This document shows, piece by piece, positions 1 through 12,635 of a stretch of DNA of 64,000 bases. Location of the stretch: assembly GCA_029449235.1 (NCBI GenBank), contig JANATG010000001.1, forward strand, positions 3,782,001-3,846,000, read 5' to 3'. The position numbers were made by a program, and so were the translations under genes. Each line of letters starts with the position of its first letter. Position 1 is the first letter of the stretch. Below the pieces are notes generated by a model. The model saw nothing but the letters and a program-made list of their open reading frames with translations, was not told where the DNA came from and ran no database searches. The stretch comes from Linnemannia schmuckeri (lineage: Eukaryota > Mortierellomycota > Mortierellomycetes > Mortierellales > Mortierellaceae).

Positions 1-3000
1 CCGTGAATCAAGACACTCGAAAAGACCAGGAACATAACGATCGGGAAGATGACTTCACGAACACGCATCAAGCGGTCAAGATTGTGCGCATGGTCACCCA
101 AATGCTCAGGGCTTGTCATCAAGGCAGTCAACTTTGAGAAAAATACGGCTCCGACTCCAATAGGACCGAACCAACCAGCAAAAGCCGCGTCACGGTACGT
201 GGTTAAGGCAGGGATCAGCGGCTTCAGAGCCACCACGAAGGGGAGTCGTCGGAACAAGAGAATTACAATAGCCAGAACAATCAGACGCCACACAGACAAG
301 CCCAAGTCGGCATTGTTGAAGCTTGAGAAGGGGATTGACGCGCCAATGTAGACAAAGCAGGCCAAGTTGAGCAACATATCAATGGTTTCCTGAATATGGG
401 CCTCAGCAATCTCGTTCGAGAACCAGTCACTAAAGGAGTAAGCAGGAGCGTCATTATTAGTATGCGGGAACATGTATATTGAGACAGAGATTGGAGAGCG
501 CCCTTTGATAGTAACGAAAACAAAGTTGACTTACTCCCAGGCAAAAATGTTTCCAGCAACGAAGCAGGCCAAAAGATCGTCGGAGGCGATAATACTGACA
601 ATTCCAGCAACGGCAAGTGCCAGTGCAATCGAAAAGACCAAGAACGACTCCTTGTCAATCAGATTCCTACGTGCGGAATGGTTGTATAAAAATAAGAATC
701 CAGGGGTAAAGACCCGAGAGAAGGATAGTGAGCAACAATAATGCTCACATTTCAGCACATTCAATCAACCTCACGCGACTCATGCATCATGCTGGATAAC
801 AAATATGTACCTGTTCTTAGCGCCCTTGACTAGCTTGCGGCACGCAAATCCAAAGACTCCTCCAATGACGATACTCAACAAGATCTGATAGCCCCAGACT
901 AGGTAGAACCATTTTCCCACAGCAACACCCGCAGAGGGCTCTTTCATTAGATAAAGGCCAAGAAAAAGGAAGGGGAGACCCATGCCATCGTTGATGCCCG
1001 ATTCTGCGGACAAGAGGTAACGAATGCGAGGAGGGACATGCTTCTCGGCGAAACGGCCTTTGACGACCGAGTTGGACAAGACGGGATCGGTGGGGGTGAC
1101 ACAAGCAGCGATAGCCATAGATTCGACCTGTCATGATGAGAGAGAAAATAAGGTATACACGGACACAGGAGAGAATAGTGAGTATGACTTCATTTAAGTC
1201 GTCATGAAAGACTCATCCTGTATGAGGCTGTCGTAGTGAAAAAAAAAAAAGCTGAGAGGGAAGGAGATGACTTACAAAGCTGAGATTAGGGATTAGACCC
1301 CAGACAAGGAGCGCTGAGGTGCCAAACATGAGGCACATTAATGGTACGATCATCATGAACAGCGAAAGCTTTTCCTTGAGAATGTATGACCTATGATTGG
1401 ATGACAACAGCAACAGCAACATAACAGCAAAGTGAGTTCTTGTTCCTCGGTAAACTTTTTTGTTTGTTTGTTTTCATTCCATACTTGGGCTGGTGTATCT
1501 TCGTGACGAGAGTGAAAAGTCGACTGAGGGAGGGATCTGAGGAATTGAGCCTTCTCCTACAACCTTGTCGAGTGCTCGAGAGCGTTTTCCAATTCGCACT
1601 CGTCTTTTTCTCCCCGCCTCGCCCGGGATTAAGATTGTTCCTTGCCCACAATAAGCAGACAAAGCAACAAATCGCAATACAGAAAAAGAAAAGAGGCAAA
1701 TGAACGTTGCACGAGAAAATTCTCATACAATTCTGTTCTTTGTGTCCTTACCTTGGCAACGACACTCCTGCAGCCATGACCTGCACGGCGATGACAATCC
1801 TGGTGAACTCGAGGGTGACACTGTCGTACTTTTCCCATCTTGTCGGGTCAAAGATCCCGATGGCATAAGGTCCAATGATGATACCAAAGACAGTTGAAAC
1901 AACTGCGGAGATACAGGGTGATTCAAGGCAGAAAAAGGTTACGGGTAATATGCAGGAGAAATAAAAGAGAAAAACAGGGGTGGGTCAGTTAGTCAAGGGA
2001 ACAGTTAGAGATGTAGATGGGAACAAGAAGACAAAAGAGAAGGAGGGAGAGAAAGAGAGCGAGATCCACATGGCAAACCACACCAATCCCAGGTACCATT
2101 GGAAAAAGAAATATGAAAAAAGAGGCATACGGATCCTTGTCTTGCCATCCTCTCTCTCACCTCCCTTTCACACATTCTCTTTCCATCGTTCTGTTTCTTC
2201 CTGCAAAGTACAAATGAGGTTATTGTGGTCGATGGAAGACAGGGTTGAGATGAAATGAAACCCACCAATGTTCGCCTAAACCTTGTTTCCGAAAGAGTTG
2301 GGTTGGGAAAAACTGATGACACTTGCATGGACACAAAAGAACGAAGGTAGACAGTGCAGGGAGAAAAAGAAAGAGAAGTACGACGAGGACGTGGAAAGTG
2401 CGCTTTGGTCTGGTTCCCTCCGGTTCTTTGAAGGTCTAGTCAGGTTGATCTTGTGGTTGCTCTCTTTCACCCTCATTTTTTCAAGTCGATCTGATGACTC
2501 CAACGAAATATAAAAAAATATAGAAAAAAAGGGATCGGGTTGAACCAGTCTCAGTTGTATTCTCCTTTCCCTGCCTGTGTTGTTGTCGTTGTTATTGTTT
2601 TTTTTTTATGGTTAGGGCGTGCGTCAAAAAAAAAAGTCGGTGTGGTGGGCTCGACCATTGCTGTTGCTTTCTTTCAGTTCCTTCTGGATGTTCCATCAAG
2701 AATTCTGCTGAAAGATGATAGCGATGATGAAAGCGGGCGACATAGATACAGATAGAGAGGCGGATGATGGGGAAGAAGGAACGCCCTCGTCTGAAAAGGA
2801 CGTAAGGAAACAGAGGACGGAACGGGCCATGTTCTCGTGTGTTTGTATGTGTGTTACTCTGGCTCCGTTGCTCTCTCTCTCGTCCTCTTCCTATTGTTTG
2901 TGTTGTTGTTTGTATTTCCAAAGAATCCTGGGATCATCTGTTCATCCAGCCCTCACGCACATACAGATACACAGAGATGTGGTATGCACATGTATGAGCA

Positions 3001-3399
3001 AAAGGTGGTCAACACTTGCTTTCTTTTTTCTCTGTGTGTGTTTGCTCGATCCGTCTGCAAAACGGTTGGTAGATGGTGTGCACTCCTCTCCTTTACTTTT
3101 TATATCCATTCCCTCTCCTTCCCCCTTCCTTGTTTACCAGTACAAAAGTAGGGGTTGAATTGGCACAAGCAAAACTCAAAAAAAGGGAGGAGTCAATGCA
3201 GACAAATTGTCGGTAATACAAAAGAAAATAAAGATGGAGGGGGTAGGAGTCCAGAACTGAGAAACTTACAGGCTTCGGAGATGAATAGCTTTTCTTTCAC
3301 AAACAGGCTGACAAGGCCGAATACGATGATGAAGCAGCCGAGGAACGCATAGGCGACATGCTCGGGCGAGGCCTCAAGGATAATGCCTCCTCCTGACAT
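1..3399 (-). CDS. NHA1: Na+/H+ antiporter, NHA1/SOD2 family (3' end outside window)
   Basis: Plasma-membrane antiporter that exchanges cytosolic Na+ (and usually K+ or Li+) for protons. Six exons are visible: 3399-3270, 1902-1752, 1390-1276, 1127-811, 666-535 and 429 to the left edge. All junctions keep phase, giving about 424 residues of the membrane domain. Family landmarks are the N-terminal segment ending VKEKLFISEAF, then GIIIGPYAIGIFDP, the conserved TPTDPVLSNSVVKGRFAEKH block, the SAESGINDGMGLPF block, and the ASDDLLACF motif, whose Asp pair corresponds to the ion-binding aspartates of yeast Nha1/Sod2. The start at MSGGG is chosen because similarity begins just after it; the frame stays open upstream through a low-complexity leader. 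The first intron is unusually long (1367 nt). The C-terminal cytosolic tail lies outside the window. The family call is from sequence, not from a search. Confidence 0.93.
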
Positions 3400-3804
3400 C
3401 CAATCTGTGGTAGTGGTGTTTGGGGTAGTGGTAGTGGTGGCGATGGTTGAGTTGTACGAGGGGGTATGTATGAGACGGTAAAGAAAAGAAGAGTAAAGAA
3501 AGAGCGCTGGTGAGGAGTACAAGTACGGCGAAAGGACAAGGAACAGATAGGGTGCAAAGAAGGACTGAGTGCAGTCAGTATAAAAGAAAGGTGAGGGAAA
3601 TGAGAGAGGATGCAAAAGACGACGAAGAGCAGGTGTTGATGAGAAGGGTATTAAGGGAATGAGAAGAAGGAGAGGAAGGGTGAAGTATTCAAGATGAAGA
3701 GAGAAGAATGAGATTCCAAAAGGAAGGAGGTGCAATCTCTTCTTAGGGGGAGGAGAGAGGAGAGGGGAGAGGTGTGGGTGAAGAAGAAAGGAAGAAGAAA
3801 AGGA

Positions 3805-3805
<1 letters not shown>

Positions 3806-3836
<31 letters not shown>
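3806..3836. repeat. Poly(A) tract, A31
   Basis: Uninterrupted run of 31 A upstream of the antiporter coding region. It is one of at least seven homopolymer runs longer than 30 in this window. Length in the assembly may be approximate. Confidence 0.95.
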
Positions 3837-3837
<1 letters not shown>

Positions 3838-4166
3838 GGGGCAGTGTCAGTTTATCGTTTTTACCGGTGATGTAGGGGTGAATGCACCCAGAGAAAAAAA
3901 AAAAGGTCAGGGAAAAAGGTCCCTTTGACTCTTGCCACTAACTTTCTTTCTATGACGAAAGTGGAGGCAAAAGGCACAACTATATCGCCTGATACGTTCA
4001 TAACTCATAGCACTCCTTCTTCCTCCTCTTGGACCATTGGTGACATCTCTTTCTCCTTCTCCTTCGCTTTCGCGTTCTCTGTCTACCTCCCTCCTCACAC
4101 ATATACTCCCCATCACCTCGTTCCTGTTCACTTCGATGACGATCTCCTCCTGCAAAATGACGGATC

Positions 4167-4169
<3 letters not shown>

Positions 4170-4205
<36 letters not shown>
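4170..4205. repeat. Poly(T) tract, T36
   Basis: Uninterrupted run of 36 T between the antiporter start and the Hsp70 stop. Read on the minus strand it is poly(A) about 190 bases past the Hsp70 stop codon. Confidence 0.95.
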
Positions 4206-4208
<3 letters not shown>

Positions 4209-4396
4209 GCCTCCCAATTCATGACCTTCATAACAAAATGAAGTCGATCGGAAAAGCAGTCACGGCAAAAATACAAAATGCACAGAAAAAGCAATAAGAA
4301 ACGAACATCCTATACTGTGGGTACCATATCACACATACACACACAAACAACATATAATGATGGGTATCAATTATTAAGCTTTAAAAAAGAGATTTT

Positions 4397-7300
4397 TTAA
4401 CCAGTGAACTGGCATCGGGTAGTCACAACAATGCCATTGACCTCAGCCTCGGCACGGATTTCAGTCGCTCCAAAGTACATACGGAGCTCAAACACCATTT
4501 TGTGCCCCGGTTGTGCTCCATGGACATACGGCAGAGGAATCAAAAAGTCACCAATCTTTTCCACCATCGGTGAATCCACATACCGCGGCAGATTCATACT
4601 CGAGCACGCGAAAAGAGGAGAGTTCACTGGCTTGGGGTATTGGTACGTCACATAACGCTTGGTGATACACTCGTCAATGCCAATGTGCTGACCGGGGGCA
4701 ACATACACCGAAAATCGATCGCGTGCACGCATCATGCCCTCATGGTCCCGGACCTTCTTATGTGGCAGATCCGACCCTTCCTCATAGGCCATCAGCGAGT
4801 CGACCCCGTACCATCTCCTGGCTACACGCTGGGTGATCGTCCTGGGCATTAATCCTGCATACGCTGCTCCACGGACAACAGCCAATTCCGCACGTGGGGG
4901 AACTCCAATCATCGGGATACGGGCCCCAAACTCGGCTTGGACTCGGTTATGGAGATATCCTGAACATCCAAAGCCTCCAACCAAAAAAATGGCGTGACAG
5001 TTGTAGTGCGTCTGTTGGAGCTGATGTTGGATCAACCGGAGGACATCGTTAACGACAGGGTCAAAGACCTCCCGCCTCATTTCCTCCGCAGAGACCGTCA
5101 AGATTCCGTCCTCCAGTCCAATGTCATAGTCCGTCAGATCTGCGCGTCCAGGAACTGCAGGCATGGTGATGTACTGGTCCTCGACACCATCGAACAATGG
5201 CTTGACGTTGTGAATAAACGTCTCCATAAGCTGAACCCAGTTGGCCGCCGTGAGTCCCTTCTCCTGCCACTTTGCGAACCGCTTCCTCAACAAAGCCTCC
5301 ATACGCTCGTCCAAGAAGATGGATCCACAGCTGTGACCACTTCCGCGAGTCACTTCCCTTAAGGTTCTGCCATGGGGTCCCACCGAAACCTCAAAGACAA
5401 TCAAATCGACAGTTCCACCACCGGCATCACAGATCATGAACCGCTGTCCGTGTCCAATCTGGAATTGGTCGCACTTCTTTTCACAGTACAAGGCGGCGGC
5501 TTCGGGTTCCGAGATTAGGAGAAGTCGATGGGGCGGGTCCAGAGGTGAAATCATCCCGGCTTGAAGGGCTGCCTGTCGCATAATCGCCTTTGCGTTGTCC
5601 GTCCACATGGCAGGTACTGAAAGACAGTATTGAATGTGCTGCTGTTCAAAAGAAGATCCAAAACCTTTGAGAACCGTCTATAATTTGTATATAAGACAAA
5701 AAAGAAAATAAATGTAAAAAAAATTAGTTTTGACGACAGCAGTAGTATTTCTATCAGCAATTGACCAATGGAGAAAAAAAAAGACTTGCTTGGATAACGT
5801 GAGCATGGAAGAGGCGGAGGTAGTCTGCAATGGCGTCGACGACAGTGAGTCCACTGGGAAGAGGTGGGTGAGGTCCAGCAGCGTCGTCCAGATGAAGTTT
5901 GTACTTTGAAAGCAGGACGTGGTTTTTGTATGGAGGTTTTGTAATGGCGATCTTGGCAGTGTATCCCCACTCTAGGATCTCCTTGGAATTAGGTCCGTAC
6001 AAGTTGCATGTTGGAACTTTTGGGTAGTTGTGTGTCTGTTTAGGCCTAGAATATTCAATTCAGTGTTCTCGGACGGGTCAGCATATTGATTTTATCACAT
6101 AATGGTGCTTTTCTCACAGGTGCCCAAAACGACCGCTATGTTGGTTTGCTTTGGCTGTATCGTTGTCATATTCAATGGCATCGTTTGCTGCCAAGACGTC
6201 TCCCGCGCCCATTGCTCGACAGGAGAACTAAATTATTCTTGAATTTTGTTTTTAAAAAAACTTGAGAGCACAGCTTGCGGCGCGGTGAAATAATCTGGAG
6301 AAATCAGAAAAGCCAGACAAAACTGTATAGAAACCATATTGAAACCTCGTTTTCTTTTTCTTCCCCTCGGTGAAATGCTGAGTACGATTGTCCAAGGCAA
6401 GGAATGAGCGGCTCTCAAAAGTAGAGGATCAAGAAGTAAAAAGGTGGGAATCAACCCAGAAAAAAAGTGAAAATAGGTACGCCTGTCACAATAAAACGGT
6501 CAATTCCTTGATTGATTCAAACTTACCAGGTAGAAACTTCATGCACCTCGCCATCTTGCTGGTAGGCATAAGCCATAGATGAGTACGTTGTTCCCCAATC
6601 AATGGCCATGATAATGGGGTAGGTCTGGTTCTCATTTCCTGGGGCGACATAGGGTCGATGTCCGTATTGCTGTGATCCCGAGGCTGCGGCCTGTACCGAG
6701 GATGAGGATGAGGTCGAGTAGGGCTGCTGGGCAGGCCAGGTGGTATCGGGAACGGGTGTTGGGTAAGACTGTGTGTGCTCAATATGAGGGATCTGTGGAG
6801 TGGATGGTGGAGGAGCGACATAACCGATCGATGGAGTCGTTACCGAGGAAGTCTCCGCGATAGTAGAATTTGTGAGAGGAGAGATACGCTCATCGACAGG
6901 CGAGGGTGCTGAGGCAGCCGCCATGTTGGCGGTGTGACTCGCAAGGGTAGGAGGGATATGGAGACTGTTGTAGGCTGGTGGAAGGGTGCCAGAGCGGTGA
7001 AGGGCATCGTGGACTCCTTCTGCGGCGGTGTGTGGGGATCGAGGCTCATGCTCTGTTGGTCTGTTGTCGGCATCCTCTGAGGGTTCGAGGTTGTGGGTGA
7101 TTTGTGAACTGATGAGAGGCGAGTCCGCAGAGACGAGCTGAGGATTGGCAGGGGTAGGGATGGGAGACCGGCCTTCCGATGGAGTGGCGGCGCCACCGCC
7201 GTTGATGGAGCCCTCTGCGATGCTGGTACTTTGGACGGTTGATTGCGGCTGTGCATAGTCGGTGAGATCGATGATGGAGGTTGATGAGTTAATGCCTTCT

Positions 7301-7497
7301 GGGAGGGGTGGGACAGGGGGCGTGGGGGTACTCTCCTGGGGTGAGAGACCCGATCGGGAGAGAGTGCTGGCGTTGGAGTGGTGACCGATGCTTTTGGCGT
7401 CGCCGTTGGGGCTGATGTCGGATGCGTCGTCAGTGGCGCCATTAGTCTTTTCAGCCTTTTTCTTTTTGGAGCGGAAGACGTTTTTGAAGGACTTCAT
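4397..7497 (-). CDS. HSPA12-like Hsp70-family ATPase
   Basis: Divergent Hsp70 of the HSPA12 type, probably a cytosolic regulator rather than a general chaperone. Three exons (7497-6527, 6045-5790, 5677-4397) give 835 residues. Residues 1 to about 290 are Ser/Pro/Thr-rich and look disordered. The ATPase domain follows: phosphate-1 motif AIDWGTTYSS near residue 298, STWPKQ...YPKVPT near 324-335, phosphate-2 motif DAGGGTVDL near 493, and adenosine motif LVGGFGCSGYL near 641. There is no classical Hsp70 substrate-binding domain, as expected for HSPA12. Intron 1 (481 nt) joins TG to G to restore the Trp codon. Intron 2 (112 nt) uses a GCAAGT donor, the only reading that keeps frame. The start is the ATG before KSFKNVFRSKKKK; an in-frame ATG farther upstream would only add Ser/Leu/Phe low-complexity sequence. 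Mortierella-type fungi carry many such genes, so this is one paralogue of a family (general knowledge). Confidence 0.9.
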
Positions 7498-9762
7498 CGA
7501 AGGGGAGATGATGGCGAGTGAAAAAAAAGGAAAGAAGGTAAGGTAAAGAAGTGGCTCGGAGAGGAGAGGAGAGGAGAAGAAGAGAAGGACTGACGAGGAA
7601 GTAGAAGGTGAAGAGAGGGACGAAAGGGAAGAGAGAAGGAGGTGGGAAAGGACAAAGAAGAGCAAAAGGGGAGAAGAAGAAGAAAGAAGAAAGAGGGAAG
7701 CAAAGGAAGAAGAGTCGAGAGGATGGGATAAAAAGAAAAGTTTAAAGGAACTCATAACTGATTAAAGCAAAGTCTAACTTTGGCCAATCAGCTCATATTT
7801 CCTGTCCTAAGAGGAGCGGGGATGGAGCGGGACATCTGTTATGCTCTCACATATACATACAGCAACTCACTTGGTGTTTTCGCCATGCAGCAGACTCAGA
7901 GGAGAGGTTAAGTTTGCCGTTGGGCCATTATCATTACTTTTTTGTCGACTTCTTTTTCTTGAACACAAGCGAACACAAGCATAGTCGACACTAACACTTT
8001 CATACAACCGCATACGGTCTAACACGACTGCTTATTCTTGCTGCAGAAATGATGCACGATTGAGGATCCAGGATGGGGATATGAACATAAAGTTGGGCTG
8101 AAGACGTAGACATATACATATAGTCGACAACCTCAAGAAAACAGCTGTGGTTGAACACTTGCAAGATGTTTCCAACGATTCTTTTCTCTCTTCTCTCATC
8201 CACGCAGGCACAAATAACAGCATCATGCTCCGCTTCCCCAAAAAAAAAAAAAAAAAAAAAGGGTGTGTCAGTTGCTCATCCACCCGCCTTTCCAGCTTTT
8301 GAAACACTCTTTTTTCGCCTTTTCAAATAACTCCTCGTTACTTTTTCTACACGCTTTGAGCCCTCATGAACGAAAAAACTACACAAAAAAAACAGGCCTA
8401 TTTTTTTTTCTCAGTGTGTGGCTCACTGTGATGATACTCGGCTTTCTCTCACTATGGCAAAATTATTTTCATGTCCTCCTCCCCTCCTCGCATCGTTTAC
8501 CTTCGCCATGGACATCGAAGGACAAAAAAAAACATCAATACAAACATTCGATGACTGGTGACTTTGTACAATTACAGAAGCAGAGCAGGTCAATGGAATA
8601 AAAAGAATTTAGGGCTGAATGGAGGGATGTAGGAGTCTTTGAGAGACAAACAAAAAAACTAAGAGAGTCTCTTTGAATGACGATGTCTGATCGACTTTTT
8701 GTTCGACTTGCTTTGGACTGTAGTCCGGTTCCTGGAGTGTTCTCTTTTCTGGAAAAAAAAAAAAAAAAAAAAAAAAAAATAATTCCCAAACTGAGCAATT
8801 TAGATGTCATCAACGGACAGACAGACTGACAGGAATGTAACCCGAGGGAGTGTCGATCGACTTGTTCTCTGAACACTCTCGTTTTCGTATAGTGCCCGTT
8901 TCTATTGTTTACCTAGGACAGTACTAGTTAATTTTGCTTTTCGTCAATTTGACGCGTACTCAAGTAGTTAATAAAGGATGAAGTGTTGAAGGCGAGTTTT
9001 TGATAAAGTGAATGAGGGACCATGGTATTACCTTTTTGTTGAAGTAAAAAGCGCGCCACTAACAACGCACTAAGCAGAACTGATCTATATGCCCTACTTC
9101 GATTCTCAACATGTCCATGCGTGTCATAGCATGCATTGATATGTATATCCTTTCGTCCTGAAGACTTACTTCTGCCCCTGTACACCTCCTTGTTCTCCCT
9201 TGCTGCTGTTTGGCGCTGCTCTCTTTTTAATTCTTCCTCGTCTCCCTTACCCGATCCCCATCTCCCTACCTCATCTTCTCTCTCTCCTGTATGAATCATT
9301 GAATCATCCATGGTTTTGCGGCTTGAACCACACCTATACACCAATCTGCTCTAACAAGGGCAAAGTAGTGCGTCCCTTTTTTTTTATTTTACTTTCCTCC
9401 ATGTAACTCTCCTCTCTCTCACCCCTTCTATCTCTTTCTCCTCCCCTTCGTGCCCGTTGTACGCCTATTGGTCGCTCTAACTGACTGTCGTGGTTGACTG
9501 GTTGGTTGGCTGGCTATTATGTACTCCCACCTGTACCTTCCGTCATTTTGTTGTTATTTTTCCTGTGTCCTGCGTTGTTTGTTGCAACATTCTCTTTTTT
9601 TCGTTCAACTCCACTCTTTTGAATCTCACTACAATCGCTTCTTCATTCACTCCATACCCCATTACCAACCTAGAAGAAACAATTGTTAACAAGCATACCA
9701 CAACATCAACAGCAGCAGAGACAACAACATCCATTCTCGTCATCGTCGTCGTCGTTGTCGCT
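7498..9762. other. Divergent intergenic region (Hsp70 / kelch)
   Basis: About 2.3 kb between two divergently transcribed genes. The first 250 bases are strongly purine-rich on the plus strand, which would be the pyrimidine-rich Hsp70 leader. It contains an A21 run at 8240-8260 and an A28 run near 8752-8779. The stretch 9180-9680 is CT-rich and leads into the kelch gene. No coding signal beyond low-complexity ORFs and no RNA gene was recognised. Confidence 0.6.
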
Positions 9763-11183
9763 ATGACTTCCCTGAAGCCACGATGGTCTCACGCATCGGT
9801 AATGCCTCTGACCCACATACAACTTTCGACACTTCGACAGGGCAACTCGACCCGTGTTTGAGTAATAATAATAATAATAATAAAAAAAAACCTTCTCTTC
9901 CTCTAACTTTTGCGCCTCGATTCCATATCAACCCATTCTCCTCCCATTTTCATTCTTTTCATCCCTCAACCAACCAACTCCTCTGATAGACGCTTCTTAA
10001 CACAACGCTCTACATCACTGGCGGCACAACCAAAGATAGTACCGGTCTCGAGTCCATCCTGGACGAGACCATTGCCCTAGATCTCAGTCAGCCATGGTCT
10101 ATTGACCGACCGATGGTTTTCACGACTTTGCCCCGGCTCACTATGCCTCTCACGGGTCATTCGATGAGCGTCGTCCCTAAGTTGAAACATCTCTTGGTTG
10201 TCGGTGGTGAATCCGTAGGGAACCAGAGAGCGGACTATATCCTCCTGCTCGACCCTCTTTCTACAACCAGCGGTGGTGACGGTGCCGGATGGAGGGTACC
10301 GCCAATACCCACAGCGTCTTCAATATCTTCAACTAAATCAATATCCCCTGTGACCACGACACCGCCAACAAAGCCTCCATCTCCAGTAATACCTTCACCA
10401 CCGACCATTAATTTTCAGTATCTCCATCGGTCATATCATGCAGTCATCACCACCGGAAAGGACGGCATCCTCCTGCAGGGCGGATACCAAACAAGAACGA
10501 CATCAGGTGCAGGTCCAGCCACAGGAGCAACAGTAGTTATTCCAGCTAATCGAACAATACCAACAATCGTTTCATCTTTGGTTACCTTGAACTTCCCCTC
10601 CGGATTCGCTCCTCAAATCTCAGCACCCGTCTCGCTAGCGCCTAATGCCCCCGCCCTGGCCCGACACACCATGACCCTGACAACCGACGGACGTGCGATT
10701 ATCCTCGGGGGGATCAATCCTCATGGGATCCTTGCCAACCTGACAAGCGCCCATGTGATGGACACCCAATCGGCTGAGGCCACCTGGAAGGAGGTTCCAC
10801 TCTCAGGGAAGCCTCCAGCCCCGCGGATGGCGTTTTCGACAGTGATGGTCAATTCGACAACATTGTTGTTGTATGGAGGCACGGACGACTTTAAATCGGC
10901 TTTCTGGGTGACGTTTTATCTCGATTTGCCTACATGGACTTGGTCATCTCCGATAGCCCAGGGCACGATCCCGAGGAGGTGGGGACATACCGCGACTATG
11001 GTTGGTAAAACTATGGTTGTTATGTTTGGTAAGGAACAAAACAACGATAAAATGTCACAAGCGAAAAGCAAAGCAAAACGACGCAAGGCAGCCTAGGAAA
11101 AAGCGAAAAAAAAAATTATTTGTGGTTTTAAGGAGAGGGGAAGACAGGAAAGAAGAAAGGAGAACAGCGAGGCAGGGATGAGG

Positions 11184-11224
<41 letters not shown>

Positions 11225-12607
11225 AACAAAGAGACAACGGAGTAGGCGAAATGAAAAGGGCTGAGGTGTTACTGGATAAAGCATCCGACAGTGTCAAAAA
11301 GTCAACAGTGAACGATGGGAGTTCTATTAATAACGTAAAAATGGTAATGACAAGGAAAGATGAGTGAAGATCCTCCTTGTTGACAACCTTTGTCTACTAT
11401 TTTCATGCAACAGCCATTGCAGGAAAAACGAGGAGAGGCCTGTGGGTCACGGTATGGACTAGACGTGCAGAGACAGGGGAGGGCACAGACAGAAGGGACG
11501 TTAGCAGAAAGTCAACGGACATGTCAGTCAGACAGACAGGGCTAACAGGCAGGATAGGGAAGAGGTCATATTAGGGTTAAAATGGATGAACTTGAGCCAC
11601 ATGCGTTAATCATCCGGACGGGTCATTCAATCATGTTCAAGCAAAGGTCAAGGGAAGCTGGTTTTTATTTTTTATTTTTTATTACGTTTCTTAATTATTA
11701 AGATTTATACTTTCCCACTTTTTTATTTTCTCCTTCTGTTAAACTCTTACCCTTCTTTCTTTTACGCCTTTATCCTTTCTCTCATTCTTTTTCAATTCGC
11801 AACACGCTCCACCAAAAAGGCCTCTCATCACGCCAAACGCCCGATTCAACACCCGTTGTTCTGCTGGACACGACAACCAACACTTGGATCTCGCGTTACA
11901 CCCCCTCCGACCAAATGATCAATCCCTCCGCAGGAAACAATAACGGTTCGACAACAGCCGACGGCGGGAAAAAGAGCGGTCTTAGTCTCATAGCTGTTCT
12001 AGGCATAGGATTTGTGTTTACAGCCGGACTGGTGGTTGGAGTGTTTTGTCTCCTGGTGAGGCAAAAAAAGCGTCGGACGCGAAATACGCTTGCCAGAGAG
12101 ACTATGGGGCACCATGTGCCCCGGGACGCTATTCGGAAACAGCGACAAGGTGGTGGCGCGAACCCTTCATGGGGGATCTTGGGTCGTGCAGCTACACGGC
12201 TAGGGTTCGGATCGCCCTACGGTGGTGATTCAGGAGACGGAGGTCACAGACCAGAGTCAAGACGATTATCTGCAGTCTCGCCGCAGGCACATCCCATGTC
12301 GATTGCAGCACAGATGACACAATTAGGTCATTCACCTTCGAGTCTGGGGTATCCGGAGATGGTGGTCGAACATGGGACAGGGATGGTGCCCGTCTCGAGC
12401 TATGTCTACCCGAACCAACCCCTGGCGGATTCCGAATCCCTTGCTCGACCAGCACCAGCAGTTACTATAATGGGGCGGACGAAGTTTGCAAAGGCGAAAC
12501 AAAATGTGGAGGATGGCTATGGTGCACTTGTTATCTACCATGAACTGAGTCCTGCACAGAAGGAGGCGCTAATACTTTCGCAAGGAAAGCAGGCCCCACA
12601 AAAATGA
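9763..12607 (+). CDS. Kelch-repeat protein with C-terminal transmembrane anchor
   Basis: Probable surface or endomembrane protein: a kelch beta-propeller followed by one membrane helix and a cytosolic tail. Three exons (9763-9798, 9990-11028, 11820-12607) join in phase to give 620 residues. Propeller blades are marked by PRWSHAS, LYITGG, LLVVGGES, ILLQGGYQ, AIILGGINPHG, LLLYGGTDD and RRWGHTATMVGKTMVVMFG, with Trp-containing strands such as TWTWSS and NTWISRYTP. A membrane helix lies near residues 412-436 (GLSLIAVLGIGFVFTAGL onward), followed by a basic stop-transfer RQKKRR and a Gly/Ser/Pro-rich tail of about 180 residues. A secretory signal is expected for this architecture, but the chosen ATG lies directly before the first blade. 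The frame stays open upstream to 9490 and includes a short hydrophobic run (SILVIVVVVVAM), so the true start may be farther 5'. Intron 2 is long (791 nt) and carries an A35 tract. Confidence 0.87.
11188..11222. repeat. Poly(A) tract, A35, inside an intron
   Basis: Uninterrupted run of 35 A within intron 2 of the kelch gene. Read on the sense strand it is an encoded poly(A) tract within the pre-mRNA, which could prime cDNA synthesis or slow splicing. Confidence 0.93.
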
Positions 12608-12629
12608 AAAGTAAAAACTATCAATGGAT

Positions 12630-12635
12630 AATAAA
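12630..12635 (+). terminator. Candidate polyadenylation signal (kelch gene)
   Basis: Canonical AATAAA hexamer shortly after the kelch stop codon. The 3' end was not mapped, so this is a positional inference. Confidence 0.35.

Larger units (their letters stand above)
3400..4396. other. Intergenic region between antiporter and Hsp70 genes
   Basis: No gene seen. The part at 3480-3805 is purine-rich on the plus strand, so a transcript of the antiporter gene would have a pyrimidine-rich leader here. An A31 tract and a T36 tract follow. The T36 tract lies 192 bases beyond the Hsp70 stop codon. Short ORFs on both strands are low-complexity Ser/Phe or Lys runs. Confidence 0.6.

Noticed and set aside
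3400..3807. Upstream in-frame extension of antiporter exon 1
   Set aside because: Open frame but entirely Ser/Leu/Pro low complexity from a purine-rich tract; the conserved N-terminus begins at the chosen Met.
6118..6227. Possible 110-nt extra exon in the HSPA12-like gene
   Set aside because: It has good splice borders and one open frame, but including it shifts the frame relative to exon 1. Direct joining of exon 1 to 6045 gives STWPKQ...YPKVPT, the expected family sequence.
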